From contig MPNW01000467.1 in NCBI GenBank assembly GCA_011800805.1, positions 74,109-115,961 of the forward strand: a stretch of 41,853 nt of DNA. Reading direction: 5' to 3'. This document shows positions 24,011-36,190 of this stretch, in pieces. The notes below the pieces were generated by a model that had not been told where the DNA came from, did no database searches, and worked only from the letters and a program-made list of their open reading frames with translations. The number at the start of each line of letters is the position of its first letter. The first letter of the stretch is position 1. The translations under genes were made by a program, and so were the position numbers. The stretch is from Hirudo medicinalis. Taxonomy: Eukaryota; Annelida; Clitellata; Hirudinida; Hirudinidae.

Positions 24011-25647
24011 CGAACTGAGGAACGAACTATTCAGACCTCTGCACACCTTTTCGATAAGAACTGACTGATGCCATATAACCACCATTACCACCTGAAAGAT
24101 TTATATATTGTGGTCATCTCTATCGACTTTATGTTCAGTTAAAACCTTAGTCATGCTTTATTATTACTTTGTTGGCCTCTTATTTACTGCACTCCGACGA
24201 TTCAGTACCGGGTTCAAATCTCGGATCGGATTTATCGATTCAGTCGAGCGGAACTCTTTAAAACGTTGACGCTCGAGTTTATATTTTAGGATCGGCATTA
24301 CAATTAAAATGTTTTTCTCGCTTCAGCTAAGCAAGCGACTCGGATGTCCGATCATGACTTTCGATATCCGCAGTTACGGCTGTATGTATTTCTGTTCGGT
24401 CAAGGTCGAAATGCCCGGGCGGGTCGACCTTGCCACTCATTTTGTTTGGGTCTCCGAATTCTTGAGCAATTGCTTTATTAGCATGGAATCTTATGGATTT
24501 TGGTTCTCGCTTTGATGATTATGTCGGCCTTTTCTAATTTGTTATTTAATGGATACAAGGTATTTTCGAGATTTGCGATTTGTTTTTGGTTTTTTATTAT
24601 TATTATCTTGTCTATTTTTTGTTTCCCCTAAAAAGTGTAAATTGCAGTAGCTTGTGTTCCACTTAGGGCATCCATTTATTCCGGGAGTGAGTTGAGATGA
24701 ACTGGGGTGCAGATCTCGCGAGTGTTTTGTTGTGTGAGGACCGGCAAGATTTTCCATCTTTAGAAAGGACCTGACTTCTTTGTTTTCAAGTGAAATAAAA
24801 AATAAAACTCAAGCATCACCGACATTAAGTATTAATTATGGATTATGTTAAGAGGCTTGTGGAATCGTACAACATTACTTTGTTAACTTATAAGTTGGAT
24901 TTGTTCAAATAACTGTGAAATTCTAGCGGCTGTGAATGGAGGAACGAAGAGATCGATTCTTCAAAAGTGCCTAAGCGGGCACGGGACAAAATTTGCTGAC
25001 ATGGTTAAAAAGGTTTCATCTTAATGTCTTTGTATTTAATGTTATGTAAGAAAACATTGTAGTAGCATTCCGTTCGTCATAAGAACGTCAAGAATGAATT
25101 TGACACTCGCCAGGATAAATGCCAAATCTGCCCTAATGCTTCTTCCCGTGTGGCTGACATCGTTTTACATTATTCTACGAAATTGTTGCCAATGCTCAAT
25201 TAAGATGTTGACCTAGATTTCCTTACCTATTTATTGATTTTAATTTTGATTACATAAAATATCAAACAAATAAATATTTGTTATAAATGATTGCAAGTCG
25301 ACCATACCTGTTACACAGGTACAAAGTTGTTCCAAACAATACCTGCCTGCTATGTTGACGTTAAGGGAGCTGATCGGTTTATGCTTGACGATACTTTTAT
25401 TTGTACAAACGGGTAACTTTCATGAGCTACATTAATTCAGAATAATCTTTACTAGGTCTAAAATAAACCGCTCTTTTGCTGGTTGACGCAAAAGTGGATA
25501 GCACTGCTTTTTCATCGTTGGAAGGCCGCGAATTTAGAATTAACAATTAAATACTCATTCATTCATTAAAATATTCATTCGTACTTTCATGAAAACATTC
25601 TTTTATTAACTTTTGCATTCATTTGAACAAATGCTATTTCTTACAAG
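24011..25647. other. Scm 3' UTR and intergenic region
   Basis: No recognised coding exon. ATTAAA at about 24304 and AATAAA at 24794-24799 are possible Scm polyadenylation signals. The signal-peptide exon of the next gene should lie here; a frame starting at the ATG near 25095, with a second ATG at about 25137 leading into LLPVWLTSFYIIL, is a weak candidate because no good donor in the required phase was found. Confidence 0.4.
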
Positions 25648-26260
25648 GCTGGTCACTCCAGTGCTACAGATGTGTGAGCAACCAACCAGGATGTGGCAAG
25701 GAGCTGAGCATTAGGACTCAGAGGTGGCACACCTGCCCTGACCCCGGTCCTTACGGAGGAGAGAACTTTTGTGTCAAGATAATTGAAAATATAAACTGTT
25801 AGTAGGATTACTTAGTATTAAATTGGTTAAACACAACATAATCTTTGATCTAGATAAACTACAGTTTTTGGAGATAGATTACTAATTACAAGCAAGGTTA
25901 TTATTGTTATTTAGTTTCTGTGAAAATTTTTTTCTAGAGTTGTTTACTTTTTCATTTTGAAAAGAATTAGCTGGATTTTATCATTATTTCTAAAACATTT
26001 CAGCAAATGTCGTCATCACCAGAGAATGCCTCATGACACTGCGTCACAGCGAACGTCACAGAGAGAAGTTGCCGACAGTGCAAAGGCACAACTTTTGCAA
26101 GCCCGGTCGCAACAACGATCCCAACAAACCGTACGACATAGACATGGTATTTTGTTACTGCAATGACAGAGATGGTTGCAACACATCTTCAAAGTCTCTC
26201 TCTTCTCCCGTTATGTTATTGATCACAACAATAGCTCTCCTTGCATGGTTTCATTCATAG
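25648..26260 (+). CDS. Ly6/Quiver-like GPI-anchored cell-surface protein (first exon missing)
   Basis: Two exons, 25648-25797 and 26004-26260, join in phase 1. The product has a three-finger Ly6/uPAR-type cysteine pattern: LQCYRCVSNQPGC near the start, CPDPGP and NFCVKI in the middle, VVITRECL, then FCYCNDRDGCN just before the tail. This ECL and CYCNDxDGCN layout is typical of the invertebrate Quiver/Sleepless branch. A hydrophobic C-terminal segment (SPVMLLITTIALLAWFHS) ends the protein and fits a GPI-attachment signal. The first exon starts with an acceptor in phase 1, so the signal peptide must come from an upstream exon. AATAAA at 26348-26353 lies 90 bp after the stop. Known relatives modulate ion channels or receptors at the membrane; the partner here is unknown. 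Confidence 0.85.
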
Positions 26261-26347
26261 AATCAGTTATTATTTTATTGTACATAGCCAACTTGCATCG
26301 AAATTTCAATATCCTTATTTAGATGCTTTGTTTTTCATGTCTTTTTA

Positions 26348-26353
26348 AATAAA
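26348..26353 (+). promoter_or_regulatory. Polyadenylation signal of the Ly6-like gene
   Basis: AATAAA about 90 bp after the stop codon at 26258-26260, the only consensus signal nearby. Confidence 0.6.
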
Positions 26354-27090
26354 TATTATCAATCACAATGTCAACATTTGCTCTCATCAATGGCTAAACT
26401 TCTCATAATTAATTACTAAAATCCTTTTAAAGTATATTCGCCATTTGTAAGTATATTGCATAACTGGATGCCATAGATCAGCATTAGGCTAGAAAAGATG
26501 AAAGTTACTCAAGAAAGAGTGGCCACTCTCAGAGAATGGAAATACAAGTCCAAAGATTTTAGAATTTCTAAAACACCTTCAGAGAATTCCACTTATGGAA
26601 ACAGCACAAAGGGAAATTAACAGGTTAGAAACATGACCTCAAAATCCCATAACCCCAAAATTTATTTGTTGCAAAATTGGTCAAAAAGAGTTGAGCTGTG
26701 ATATAAGTGTGAGCAAACAAGAGGGTAACAGCAGCACAATTAGCAAAGAAATGTAACAATAAAACTTCAAATCGACAACAATGTCCCAGAAAGCACATCG
26801 AACCTGAAATCATTGCCACCAGGCAAATCACATTAAGCCTTAAACTAACATTCAGAGAGAAAATGTGACCAGAAAAAATAATTTAGATTTAAAAGAGATT
26901 AAGTTCAATAAACACTTAATAGAGACATTCAAGTGAAATGGTGAGATTTTCCAACAAGACAAGAAATTGTTCACAGTATAACTAGCAAAGAAATCTTAAA
27001 TACAAAATTCTTATTAAATTCTTGTCAATAAAATGCTTAAAATTAACAATCATTCCAAAATAACATGCGAAGGAAGTGGTGAAAGCTATT
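26354..27090. other. Intergenic region between convergent genes
   Basis: No exon, RNA or repeat recognised. The Ly6-like gene (plus) and the BCL2L13-like gene (minus) converge on this interval. Confidence 0.45.
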
Positions 27091-27096
27091 TTTATT
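27091..27096 (-). promoter_or_regulatory. Polyadenylation signal of the BCL2L13-like gene
   Basis: AATAAA on the minus strand (TTTATT on plus) about 220 bp past the stop codon at 27318-27320. Confidence 0.5.
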
Positions 27097-27317
27097 CAAG
27101 GCATAGTTCCACACGCACGGAGACGCGATTCGAGAAAAAAAACACAACGAGTCTTAACAATAATCTTAACAAGAAAAATACTCACTTATCAAGTATGATT
27201 TAACAAAAAAATTCTCATTAAACAGCATAAAAATTCAGAAATTCAACAAATGTTCATCCAGAGTATGAGTGAGCAAAGTGGAAAAAGAAAAACTCACAAA
27301 CTCTTGCATCGCACGAA

Positions 27318-29787
27318 TTAACCTCCCTTCCTTCGGAGACCGAATTTCCAAAATAGCACGGAACCCCCGATAAAAATGGACAGCATTAAAACCTTATGGG
27401 CATTGATGTGGCTGAAGCATTCCGAGACAAAAGCAAAAGCTGAAAAAACAGAATTTGCCGAAGTTTCCTGAGTCTCCCGCAAGTCGTTCTCCGCATCCTG
27501 GGGGGCCTCCTGGAATGACTCTCTTCTCGGAGAATTGCTCTTTTCTACCTTCTTGGGCTCCATCTTCCCATCCTCGTTGAAGCTGCTGGAATTTTCTGGA
27601 AATCCTTCATCCACTGATTCGATGCCAGTCTCCTGGGAATGGTGCTCCTCGGTCGGAGTGGAAACAAAGTCATGGGAGTTGTTCTGAACTCCGGTGTCAG
27701 AAGTGGACTCGGCAGAACCGCTCTTGGGGATGGTATCGCTGACGGAATAAAAAAACGGCTTCAGCTTCGACCCCAGCGTGGGACCTATGGGCCGGTCTTC
27801 CTCTCTGACAGTTTCCAGGTCCCTGCTGTCTCGAGAATCATCCATGTAAGAGTTTAGAATCTCACTGGAGTTGAGATCGAGTTGTTGCTCAATGAGAGCA
27901 AGTTCATTGACTCCAGACTATCAAGCAAAATAGAAGCATATATGTTGGGTTTGACAACAAAATGAAATTCAAGCCTTGCTAATACAAGATTAGATTATGA
28001 ATCACATTAAAATTTAGTACAAGTGCAGATACATATAATATCTTAGCACATAATTACCGGTATCATTATTGTCGTTGTTGTTATCATTATCATTATCATT
28101 ATTACTACTATTCATGAAAAGAAGTGAGTAGCCAACCCATCCTCCATTGCTGATAATGAAGTCTCCCATGAACTCTTCGAGCATCTGAGCCATCAATTCC
28201 CCAAGGTTGGACACTCTGCTCGAGCCAGATTCAAACAGCCTCAACACCAGCCTCTGTCCCATCGACAGGAGTAGAGCCACCTCAACGAAATAAATTTGGT
28301 CATAACAATAATAATTTTTACTATTAGGCGCTTTGTTTCATTATTACTTAACTATTTAAGGCATAACTGATCAGCACAAAGAAAAGAAGAGATGGAAATA
28401 TTAATAACTATGGACAACATCAAGGATTGACTATAAGCAATAGATAGAGGTCAATCATCAATCACCTACCCTCCCCCAGCCAATGGTAGCATCTTCCAAG
28501 AATGATCTCATGAACTCTTGGAACCTCTCCTGGAAATATTCCTCCTCAGCATAATAGTGAGCCACAAGTTCATCAATGATGCTTTCACTCTGTTCAACGT
28601 ATTCTCCATACAATCTGTCGCTGAGAACCCTCAGTCGATCTGCAACTTGGCACACAGCAGATTCGTCGAGTGCAGGATTCCCAGACGAGGGGGAAGGTCT
28701 CGAAATGCCGGCTGGCGGAACTTCCTCCGACTGCTGGCGAAAGGATTGAATCTGGGAGTTGTAGTCGCCTAGGTGTTAATGTTAATTACTGTTGACCCCT
28801 CAGAAAATTCGTAATTGTAATAAACAATTCAACACATTTTCGTTGTAGTATTGTGTACCACTGAATCTTTTGGAATACAAATTTCATAAAAACATTTTAA
28901 AAATCCAGGCAATTACTTTCAAGTTGGCTTAAAACTTCAGAGATCTCTCTTTTGAGAGAAATGGCAGAGTTTGGCAAAGTCCTGACAGACTTCAGAGTTT
29001 CATCGTCGACTTCACTGACATCGACATAAGTCCTGAGTTTTCTGCTGTTGCTGCTCATGCCACTCACCTGTCTTCCAAATGATTTCGACGAATTGGAAGC
29101 CACGGAGGTCTGAGAATTATCATTTAATGGGGCATTGTCAGAATCAGACAAATTCAATGACTCTGGAGAATGACCATCTGCCTGAACCATAGGTGAGGAT
29201 AGTGCAAAAGTTGTAGGGGGCCTAAATTCATCATCAGAAATTGGACAAGTAACATAAGATCCTTGAAGTACTGGCAGTGAGGGTTCGATAAAAACTTTAA
29301 ATTTTTTTTGCTTCTGAATTACTGTCATGGGTTGCAAATTATCCAGAGCACTGGCTTTTAATTTACTCTTTAGTTTTATTTCCTGAAGTAAGCTCTTGTG
29401 AAGATTTTCAGTGTAAAACTTTGGAAAAGAATTAGAAGCAGTACGAGACGATCGTTGAGATTCACTTTTAGGAGATTCGGAGCTTATGCGTTTAACTTTT
29501 TGCCTCAATTCATCGCACACGGATCTGTTCTTTGCGAAATGCTCTTCGGAATCTTTCAACTTGTCAATTAACGAAACTTTAGGAAGAGACGACAGCTCTA
29601 GGGGAATATCTCTCCCTAGGTTTCCATTGTTTTCTTCAGTCAGTCCACTCTCGTTCTGACCGAAGCCTTGAGTTGGAACGAGACCAAGGAACTTATAAAC
29701 GACGAGACGAGTTTGATATGCAAATTCTACTTCTTGTGCCGATGAGCATTCTGACAAAGACATAGCGAGGCAACCAGCAAAACCCAA
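27318..29787 (-). CDS. BCL2L13: BCL2L13 (Bcl-Rambo)-like mitochondrial BCL2-family protein
   Basis: Four exons in phase: 29787 or 29763-28917, 28768-28470, 28280-28137, 27917-27318, giving 629 residues from the second ATG (29763) or 637 from the first. The start FAYQTRLVVYKFLGLV matches the vertebrate BCL2L13 N-terminus in position and pattern. Residues about 321-335 (VADRLRVLSDRL) look like a BH3 helix; GWGR at 379-382 joined across an intron to VALLLSMGQ is BH1; FIISNGGW at 423-430 is BH2, with the intron directly after its Trp as in other BCL2 genes. A roughly 175-residue acidic, Ser-rich tail and a C-terminal anchor (VLMLSIFIGGSVLFWKF, 606-622) followed by LRRKGG fit insertion in the mitochondrial outer membrane. 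An extra ~280-residue Ser-rich segment precedes BH3. Vertebrate BCL2L13 acts in mitophagy and apoptosis; here that is inferred. Confidence 0.85.
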
Positions 29788-30710
29788 AGCAAACTAAGCT
29801 AAACAGTTCTGATCGAAACACGAAAACAAGCACACCTCACACCCCAGCCCCACTAAGTAGTTTTCATAAACAAACCAAATCTGTGTCACAAGCAATTGGA
29901 ATGAGACTTTATTTTAAACAATTTATATTACCATTGTCACTATTGATATTATAGTTATAGATAATTATTATTATTATTACTAATAATTTTCAGATGACAT
30001 GCTGATGGAATCAATCCAACAGGTGTGGTTAAGCTACAAAACAATTCTCCGAAGGCACCATTAGTCACGAAAAGGGCCATCAAGAGGGGGAGAAAGTGCT
30101 TAGGGGCCAAATTAGTAAAATTACAATCATGACCTTTTTTCTGCTTCTCCATTATCAAATTGACATAACATGGGGGGGGGGCCGTGGCTGCTCTTGCCTA
30201 GCCCGGAATTTTTGATAGCGACATTGGCCACGAACCTACCGAAATATCCAAACTTCCATTTTAAGCATGTTGATGATTTTATGTAACACCATGTTTTATT
30301 TCGATGGTTATACCAAAATGGTCACGTAAACCTCCATTCGCAAAAAATGCATGGGTTTAAGGTCTTTCATGACCATTTATGGAAGCCCGTAGGACTCGCA
30401 GAATTGGGATTTACCTTAATGCAATCCAATGCGTGCAGGTGCAAACTATGCCACGTCATGACTACATTCTACTCGTTGTTTTTCTCGTAGCAAATCACAT
30501 ACGACATCATTCTTAAGCGTTCAAAGGCTCAACGAACGGTCAGCTTTTTGCGAACCACTGATTCATTATACAATATAACCAAAATCGTGACTGGACGTTT
30601 TAAGTCTTCAAAGTTATGAACTACGTGACTCATGCCTTTTCGAGCCAGATATTGATAACCAAGACGTTGTGAGGTGAAATGTGCTAAGCGAATATATTAA
30701 CTTGTCATAG
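29788..30710. other. Intergenic region upstream of BCL2L13-like
   Basis: Contains the likely BCL2L13-like promoter next to 29788 and a short dispersed repeat (30138-30200, with a run of G). No supported gene; the minus-strand frame at 29955-30158 overlaps the repeat and a TTA run and is not credible. Confidence 0.45.
30138..30200. repeat. Short dispersed repeat, copy 2
   Basis: Partner of 8988-9046 (see there), with a G homopolymer in the middle at about 30171-30181. Confidence 0.5.
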
Positions 30711-30932
30711 GCTCAGATGTCAAATTGTCTTCACGATTCAAAATTGTCAGGTGAAGAAATTCAATAAATAGCATCACTGCCGCAAAACGACGTGTGTGAC
30801 ATTTTACCCAGCGGGTAAACAAAAATAAAAAATAAAATGTTAATAAAGAAAACTGCGGATGAGCTCAGATGTCAAATGTCTTCATTAGAATTTGAATCAG
30901 GTGAAGAAATTCAAAACTGAAACATCATTGCT
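30711..30932. repeat. Direct repeat pair of about 70 bp
   Basis: Bases 30711-30781 and 30862-30932 share GCTCAGATGTCAAAT, GTCTTCA, TCAGGTGAAGAAATTCAA and a CATCA(C/T)TGC end with small indels. The two copies lie about 150 bp apart in the same orientation. No coding content. Confidence 0.75.
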
Positions 30933-32012
30933 CTTTCCTTTCCTGATTAAACCATCATAGCAAATAAACAAATACAAATAAGTTGGGCTGGACTACCCAA
31001 ACAATCTAGCGATAAACCACAACACGAAGAATCACATCAGCCACGCTATCCTACATCTCAATAAAGGAAGTTTGCAGCATAACAAAGAAGGAGGGTGAAA
31101 TCAAACGAAGATTTTTTTATCATTTTTAATTTCACAAGTGTTGAAAAATAATTTAAATGTTTAGTAATATTTTATTTATGATATTATTGTAATTTCATTA
31201 TCTAAATAAATTTTAAAAAATTAGATCTACTTATCACACGAAACAAACAGCTGAATTATATTTTAATTAAATGCATTAATTGAACTTGAATGCGAATTTT
31301 AAAATTAAAATGACGTATAGCCAAAATATAAATATTTATAAAAGGAACCAAGAAAACATCTGATGATCGCTAAACAACATTCCACATTTTTTAGTGTTAT
31401 ACACTCTTCTGTAGTCTTAGAAGTAAGAATTCTAAATGCTAAAGTTTATCACAAGCTAAGATATGCTACTATGATTAATAAATTTTAACTTATTAGCATA
31501 TGAGCAACTATTGAATTTTTCTTTAGAATTCACTAACAAAATCATTGACTTATCAATTATAAGTTCACTCGCAACATTTGTGGAACTTAGTTTGAGCTTC
31601 TCTTTTGCTGAAATTGAGACACAACATAACACGCATAACATCGATTTCTAAAAGTTAATCCTTCGCGAGTGTCTTCGAATACCCTCAGGTGAACAATTCC
31701 AAAAACAAGTGACGTACGTTTGTGAATCATTAAGTTCCTTACATGGTTATTCCTTAGACATCACATAACAAGTGCTATTAACTCAAAAGAAACCATTAGT
31801 AACAGCATAACCTAACCATCTCATCGACAATCCGGTAAAAATATCAGCTGGTAAATTTAAGAGAAAAAAAATAAATGGTTTAACAAGATGAATTGCATTG
31901 GATGGATGATTCGGTTCAGCTTGATCATCTGTTCGAAATGAATAATTTAAAAATTTATATTTTGTAAACATGATGCATCTATTTGACGGTACATTGCTTA
32001 TTTGTAGAGACA
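30933..32012. other. Intergenic region upstream of the tetraspanin gene
   Basis: AT-rich; no exon or RNA recognised. It forms the right half of the 2.2-kb interval between the head-to-head BCL2L13-like and tetraspanin genes. Confidence 0.4.
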
Positions 32013-34402
32013 ATGCCAGGATTGAGATTCTATGTCGGTCTTTTAAATATCTTTATGATGGTCAGTTTTGCATTTAACTGGATAACAGATTGTCCCTTTT
32101 AGAAATCACTATTAAATAGTAATAATTAATATTATAAATATATGATGTTATTCATTAATAATTATTAATAATATTATTAATACAATAATTTGAAAAATTC
32201 TAAAATTCAACGCATTCCCACATTGAATCTCAAATTCAATCTTAATTAAATTAACACATTACACCATTACCTATCTCGTCGTAAATATCCCATCAATAAT
32301 AAAATAATAATAATAATAATAGTAATATTGAAATAATATGAATTAATCTTTTTAAAATCGATTAATTAATTATTAACGATTAATTTATTCATCAACCAAT
32401 CAACTATATTACTAAACTTTCTTTCTTTTGAACTGTCTCTCCTCAGATCCCTGGTATTGTCATGTTTACCCTCGCAGTGATTGCCATGAGCGACCCTTAC
32501 ATCGTTCTGAACCTCGCCAAATTATGGGGTAACAGGGATTCGATAGCCATAGCTGACCTCATCTACAAGTCCAGGTACATGATCCTGACGGGCTCATTTG
32601 TGATCCTGACGCCTCCTCTCGTCGCGATCGTGGGGTTGTACTTCTACAGCAAGTTGTTCGTCTTTTTGGTGGGAGACACATCGATCATGACACTTGTGAT
32701 GTTAAATATTATCATATGTTAATTGTCAGTATTAACTGATGATAATAACAATAATAATAATAATAGCAGTAACAATAATAATTATAATAACAATAATAAT
32801 GGTAATAAAAATAATTACACTATCAGTTATTGAGCTTAATATTTTCGCAATCCAGTATGGCTGCATCATGCTCGCCGCTGTGATTTTCTTGTCGGTCATT
32901 CTCGTGTTCGGCATCATGCTACCTGGTCAGGTGAGTGTTTTAAAGTTGATTGGGATTTTCATCCAAATTTGAAACTCAAAGTGATTGTTTAAGTATCGCA
33001 ATTAGTGGTGGGGGAATTAATCCCAATAAATAATCTTGACAGACATAAATTTCAAACATCTCACGCTAACTTCTTGATTTTCAGCTGGGACCACACCTGA
33101 ATGTGATAATGAAGAAATCAATGAAATATTACCGAGGAGGTAATGATGTCCAACTTTCTAAGGAATGCGCATGACGGATATGAATTGCAATGTTGTTACT
33201 ATCACCCTTGCCATCATCATCGTCGTCGTTGTCGTCATCATTTAATTGACATAATAGAATTGTTCAATTACAGTTTAGAAAGTTTACAATTTCACTCTAG
33301 CATTTAGAAATTATTCTACATTTTGGTAATAATGAATGTGAATAATCATTTGACCATCATTATCGTCAGATGATGGTCTGACGACAGATTTATCTCCAAT
33401 GGAAGAATCAATGACCTTGCTGTGGAACTTTGCTCACGTCAAGGTGACATAATGTAAATCGCGTGATTAGCGTTGGCTTTGTCATTATTATATTTTGGCT
33501 AAATACAATCTTGTTGTCCAATTATATTTTTCGATACTAACGTCACGATTAATTTCATTTTTAAATATTTCATTAATTAAATGTTTTATTAATTCCAAAT
33601 TCCCCAGCTTCGTTGCTGTGGCTTGTACAACCACACCGACTTCTATTATTCAAGAAACGTCAAATGGTTTGGACAGGAGATGGGAGTTCCCAAGACTTGC
33701 TGCAAAAAGTACAGCAACTCCTACCTGAAGAAACACGACTACGGTTCCTTAGACAGGTGTCGATCACCCTACCTGGAGTTACCTTTCATCAATTACCTGG
33801 CTAGTTTTTAATTTCCATTGGAGATATCAACTGAAATCCCCAATACTTTGTAAGGCCTATCAGGAAAAAGATTCTCATAAAGTTTACTATTATGCGTAGT
33901 TAGAAGTATTTTAGTTCACATTAAATTCGGAGTGCATGTTAAACCGACTGTTAGCGATATCTAACATATTGTTACTTGACAGGTTTATAGCCTCGTTAAC
34001 TTGTAAACAAAAATAATGAACTCAATTTCGTTTCCGCTTATTCAGAGTTGCTCCAAAGCGCTTAAACGGTCCATACTTTTGAGACGTAACACTTTCATGC
34101 TCACACTGCTCTTCGCGATCACATTTCAAGTGAGTGAATAAGTAACCATGTGAAAGTTCACATGCAATTGTTAGTTTGGCAACTAAGTTCCCGCCGTTTT
34201 TTTACATTATAACATTCCGCAAAACGACTGGAACTTAGTTGCCAACCTAACAGATTAATTAACAGCCAGGTAATTGCAGAGATTTAGCAATTGTAAATGT
34301 TTGATATTTTTGCAATAACTGCAGATATTCATGATCTGTTTACTGTTCCTCATGGTCATACCTACTGAATCAACTTTCCTCGAGATGATCAATCGATGGT
34401 GA
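32013..34402 (+). CDS. Tetraspanin
   Basis: Eight exons in phase: 32013-32060, 32447-32668, 32856-32930, 33085-33139, 33370-33443, 33608-33756, 34048-34129, 34325-34402, giving 260 residues. Four membrane helices are clear: FYVGLLNIFMM-IPGIVMFTL (TM1, split by intron 1), SFVILTPPLVAIVGLYFY (TM2), YGCIMLAAVIFLSVILVFGI (TM3, after LFVFL), and LLFAITF-IFMICLLFLMVI (TM4). The large extracellular loop has the family signature CCG (161-163), a second CC (189-190) and a closing Cys (209). The usual GCCGA-type motif at the end of TM2 is absent, so this is a divergent member. Tetraspanins organise other membrane proteins into microdomains; no partner can be named from sequence. AATAAA at 34866-34871 may be the polyadenylation signal. 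Confidence 0.88.
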
Positions 34403-35399
34403 CCACCCAGCTTACAGTTTACCAGCATTTTCCTTAAATTCCGGACTAACCAGCTAAACTTACCAGCGACATTCCAAGATTCGAAGAACAGCCTGTAAAA
34501 GAACCATCCAACCAATTTGTACTTAGATACACAATCATTTCTCAAGAAAATTTCGAGGGCTCAAGAGATTCAAATAAATCCACAACAAAATCAACAACTG
34601 CAAGTTTATTATATTCTCTGTTGTTGTACAAGGGCAGCGAACAGGGTTGACTCCAGCCAAAACAAATTGCATTCGAATTGAACAGATTTCTGAAATCCAA
34701 ATGTCGAACTCAAACATTCCTCAACGAAGATACGACGAACACAGATTTTGCAAAAGAGCCATTGAGGAGACTACATCCAAATTTTTGAATGACAGCACAT
34801 TGAGCTTTGGGTGCAAATTCGAGATAATATATTTACGGGTTATGTCGCCGGAGATGCGACAAGAGAATAAATAACATCTGCAGATTTCCATGGATTAATG
34901 GTGCGGTTGGTTCATTCACAATATTTACTATACTCAAAGATTTGATTGCATCTATGTTGGGAGTGGCATTCTAAGCTTGAGTCCCAGTTTCTCCATCATG
35001 CTTGGCTTGTCCTTGACATTCTCGTTTTCTGGAACGACCTGGTTTCAAATTCGATGAGGAGATTAGGCACAATGAATCGGTGATGCAGCAATGATAAGCG
35101 ATGATTAAGATGAGTGCTTTATTGACATAATTTAGGTCAAAACAAATTAAATACTTGAAAATCAATTTTAAAAAACAAACTTAGTAAGAACATGGTTCAT
35201 AAAGGAATTTTAAAACTCAGATTTAGGAAGTTTTTTAGGACCGAAATTGTGAACATAAATACCAGTATTTAGACTTTATTTATTGTTATTTTAGAATTTA
35301 GATTTGTAATACAAAATAGAAAAACATGAAGACTGAAAATATCAATTCATTAACACAAAATTCAATTCTTTCTAAATTCTCTCTTTCTAAATTTGCAAT
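34403..35399. other. Tetraspanin 3' flank and intergenic sequence
   Basis: Several short frames are open on both strands (for example 34647-34874 plus), but none has a recognisable motif or splice support. AATAAA at 34866 may end the tetraspanin transcript. Confidence 0.4.
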
Positions 35400-35860
35400 T
35401 TCTGCAGCCTTTGACTCACCATCTTTCTCTTAGGCTGTTAGCCCAGACCAAAAGATCCAAGTTCCTGGTTATGACACTTTCCACCATTAGTTATTTGGCT
35501 AATAAATCTTGGTTATGCTTAATGTTTCCAGTTTCTCTCAACCTCATCATTTCATCTTCTGCTTCTCAATTTTTAGCTATCTTTCTTCCTGATCTAAAGT
35601 TTCCAAATAAAAGTGATACCTCTGCCTTGAGGTATCTCTGCAATGACCAATAACATATCAATCAATTTTGAAATTACTAACACCTGTTGGTGTGATCTCT
35701 TTATTATCCTTCTTGCAGTTAAGCTTCTCTTTAGATTTCCACGAACCAAGCTCTTGTTTGTGGAAAAGCCCCTTTCGAGAGATGCCTGACCATGGCTTAA
35801 TGTTAGCAACATTACAACTACGTATAGACATTAATTTGTAATTGTCATTACTCCCCATGT
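35400..35860 (-). pseudogene. Relic of a repetitive, probably transposon-borne coding sequence
   Basis: On the minus strand, frame fragments read LTLSHGQASLERGFSTNKSL, then YHFYLE, and later WANSLRERW after in-frame stops. The SHGxASxERGFSxNK block followed by a coiled-coil tail ending in a NSLR-type motif recurs in many predicted proteins of repetitive, hAT-like origin in invertebrate genomes. A frameshift lies in the SHGQASLERGFS region, and stops interrupt the tail. It has no neighbours from the same element and is non-functional. Confidence 0.6.
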
Positions 35861-36190
35861 GCCACTTAAAAAGTTATCTCATTTCATTAATCCTGTTTGA
35901 GTTATTATTGAAAGAACAAACTCTAAACATAATTGGCAATGTTATCAAAACTTTCGGAGATCAAACAGACAAGCGAATGTGTTAACGTGCACAGCTAGAG
36001 CATTCCAGTCACAACAAGAGAAAGCGAATTCCCGCTATTTTTGATTCCTCAACAAAATTTATTAATTAAATTAATTCCAATAAAATTTGAGGACCTGTGC
36101 AAACCATGAAAATAGAAGATTTTTAATAAAAACACAAAACAAAACTGGAAAGCAGTGTGACTCTTGCAAAGTCATTCAAATTTCACTCAC
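35861..36190. other. Likely intron or 3' part of the C6orf136-like gene
   Basis: The C6orf136-like gene on the minus strand has a GTGAGT donor at 36190, so at least one more coding exon must lie at lower coordinates. I could not recognise it here or further left. Confidence 0.4.

Noticed and set aside
24190..24260. Possible tRNA or SINE with B box GGGTTCAAATCTCGG
   Set aside because: No convincing A box or acceptor stem could be paired upstream, so only a chance B-box-like word remains.
32732..32972. Ile-rich frames on both strands
   Set aside because: Translation of an AAT/ATT repeat in a tetraspanin intron; only 32856-32930 is coding, as TM3.
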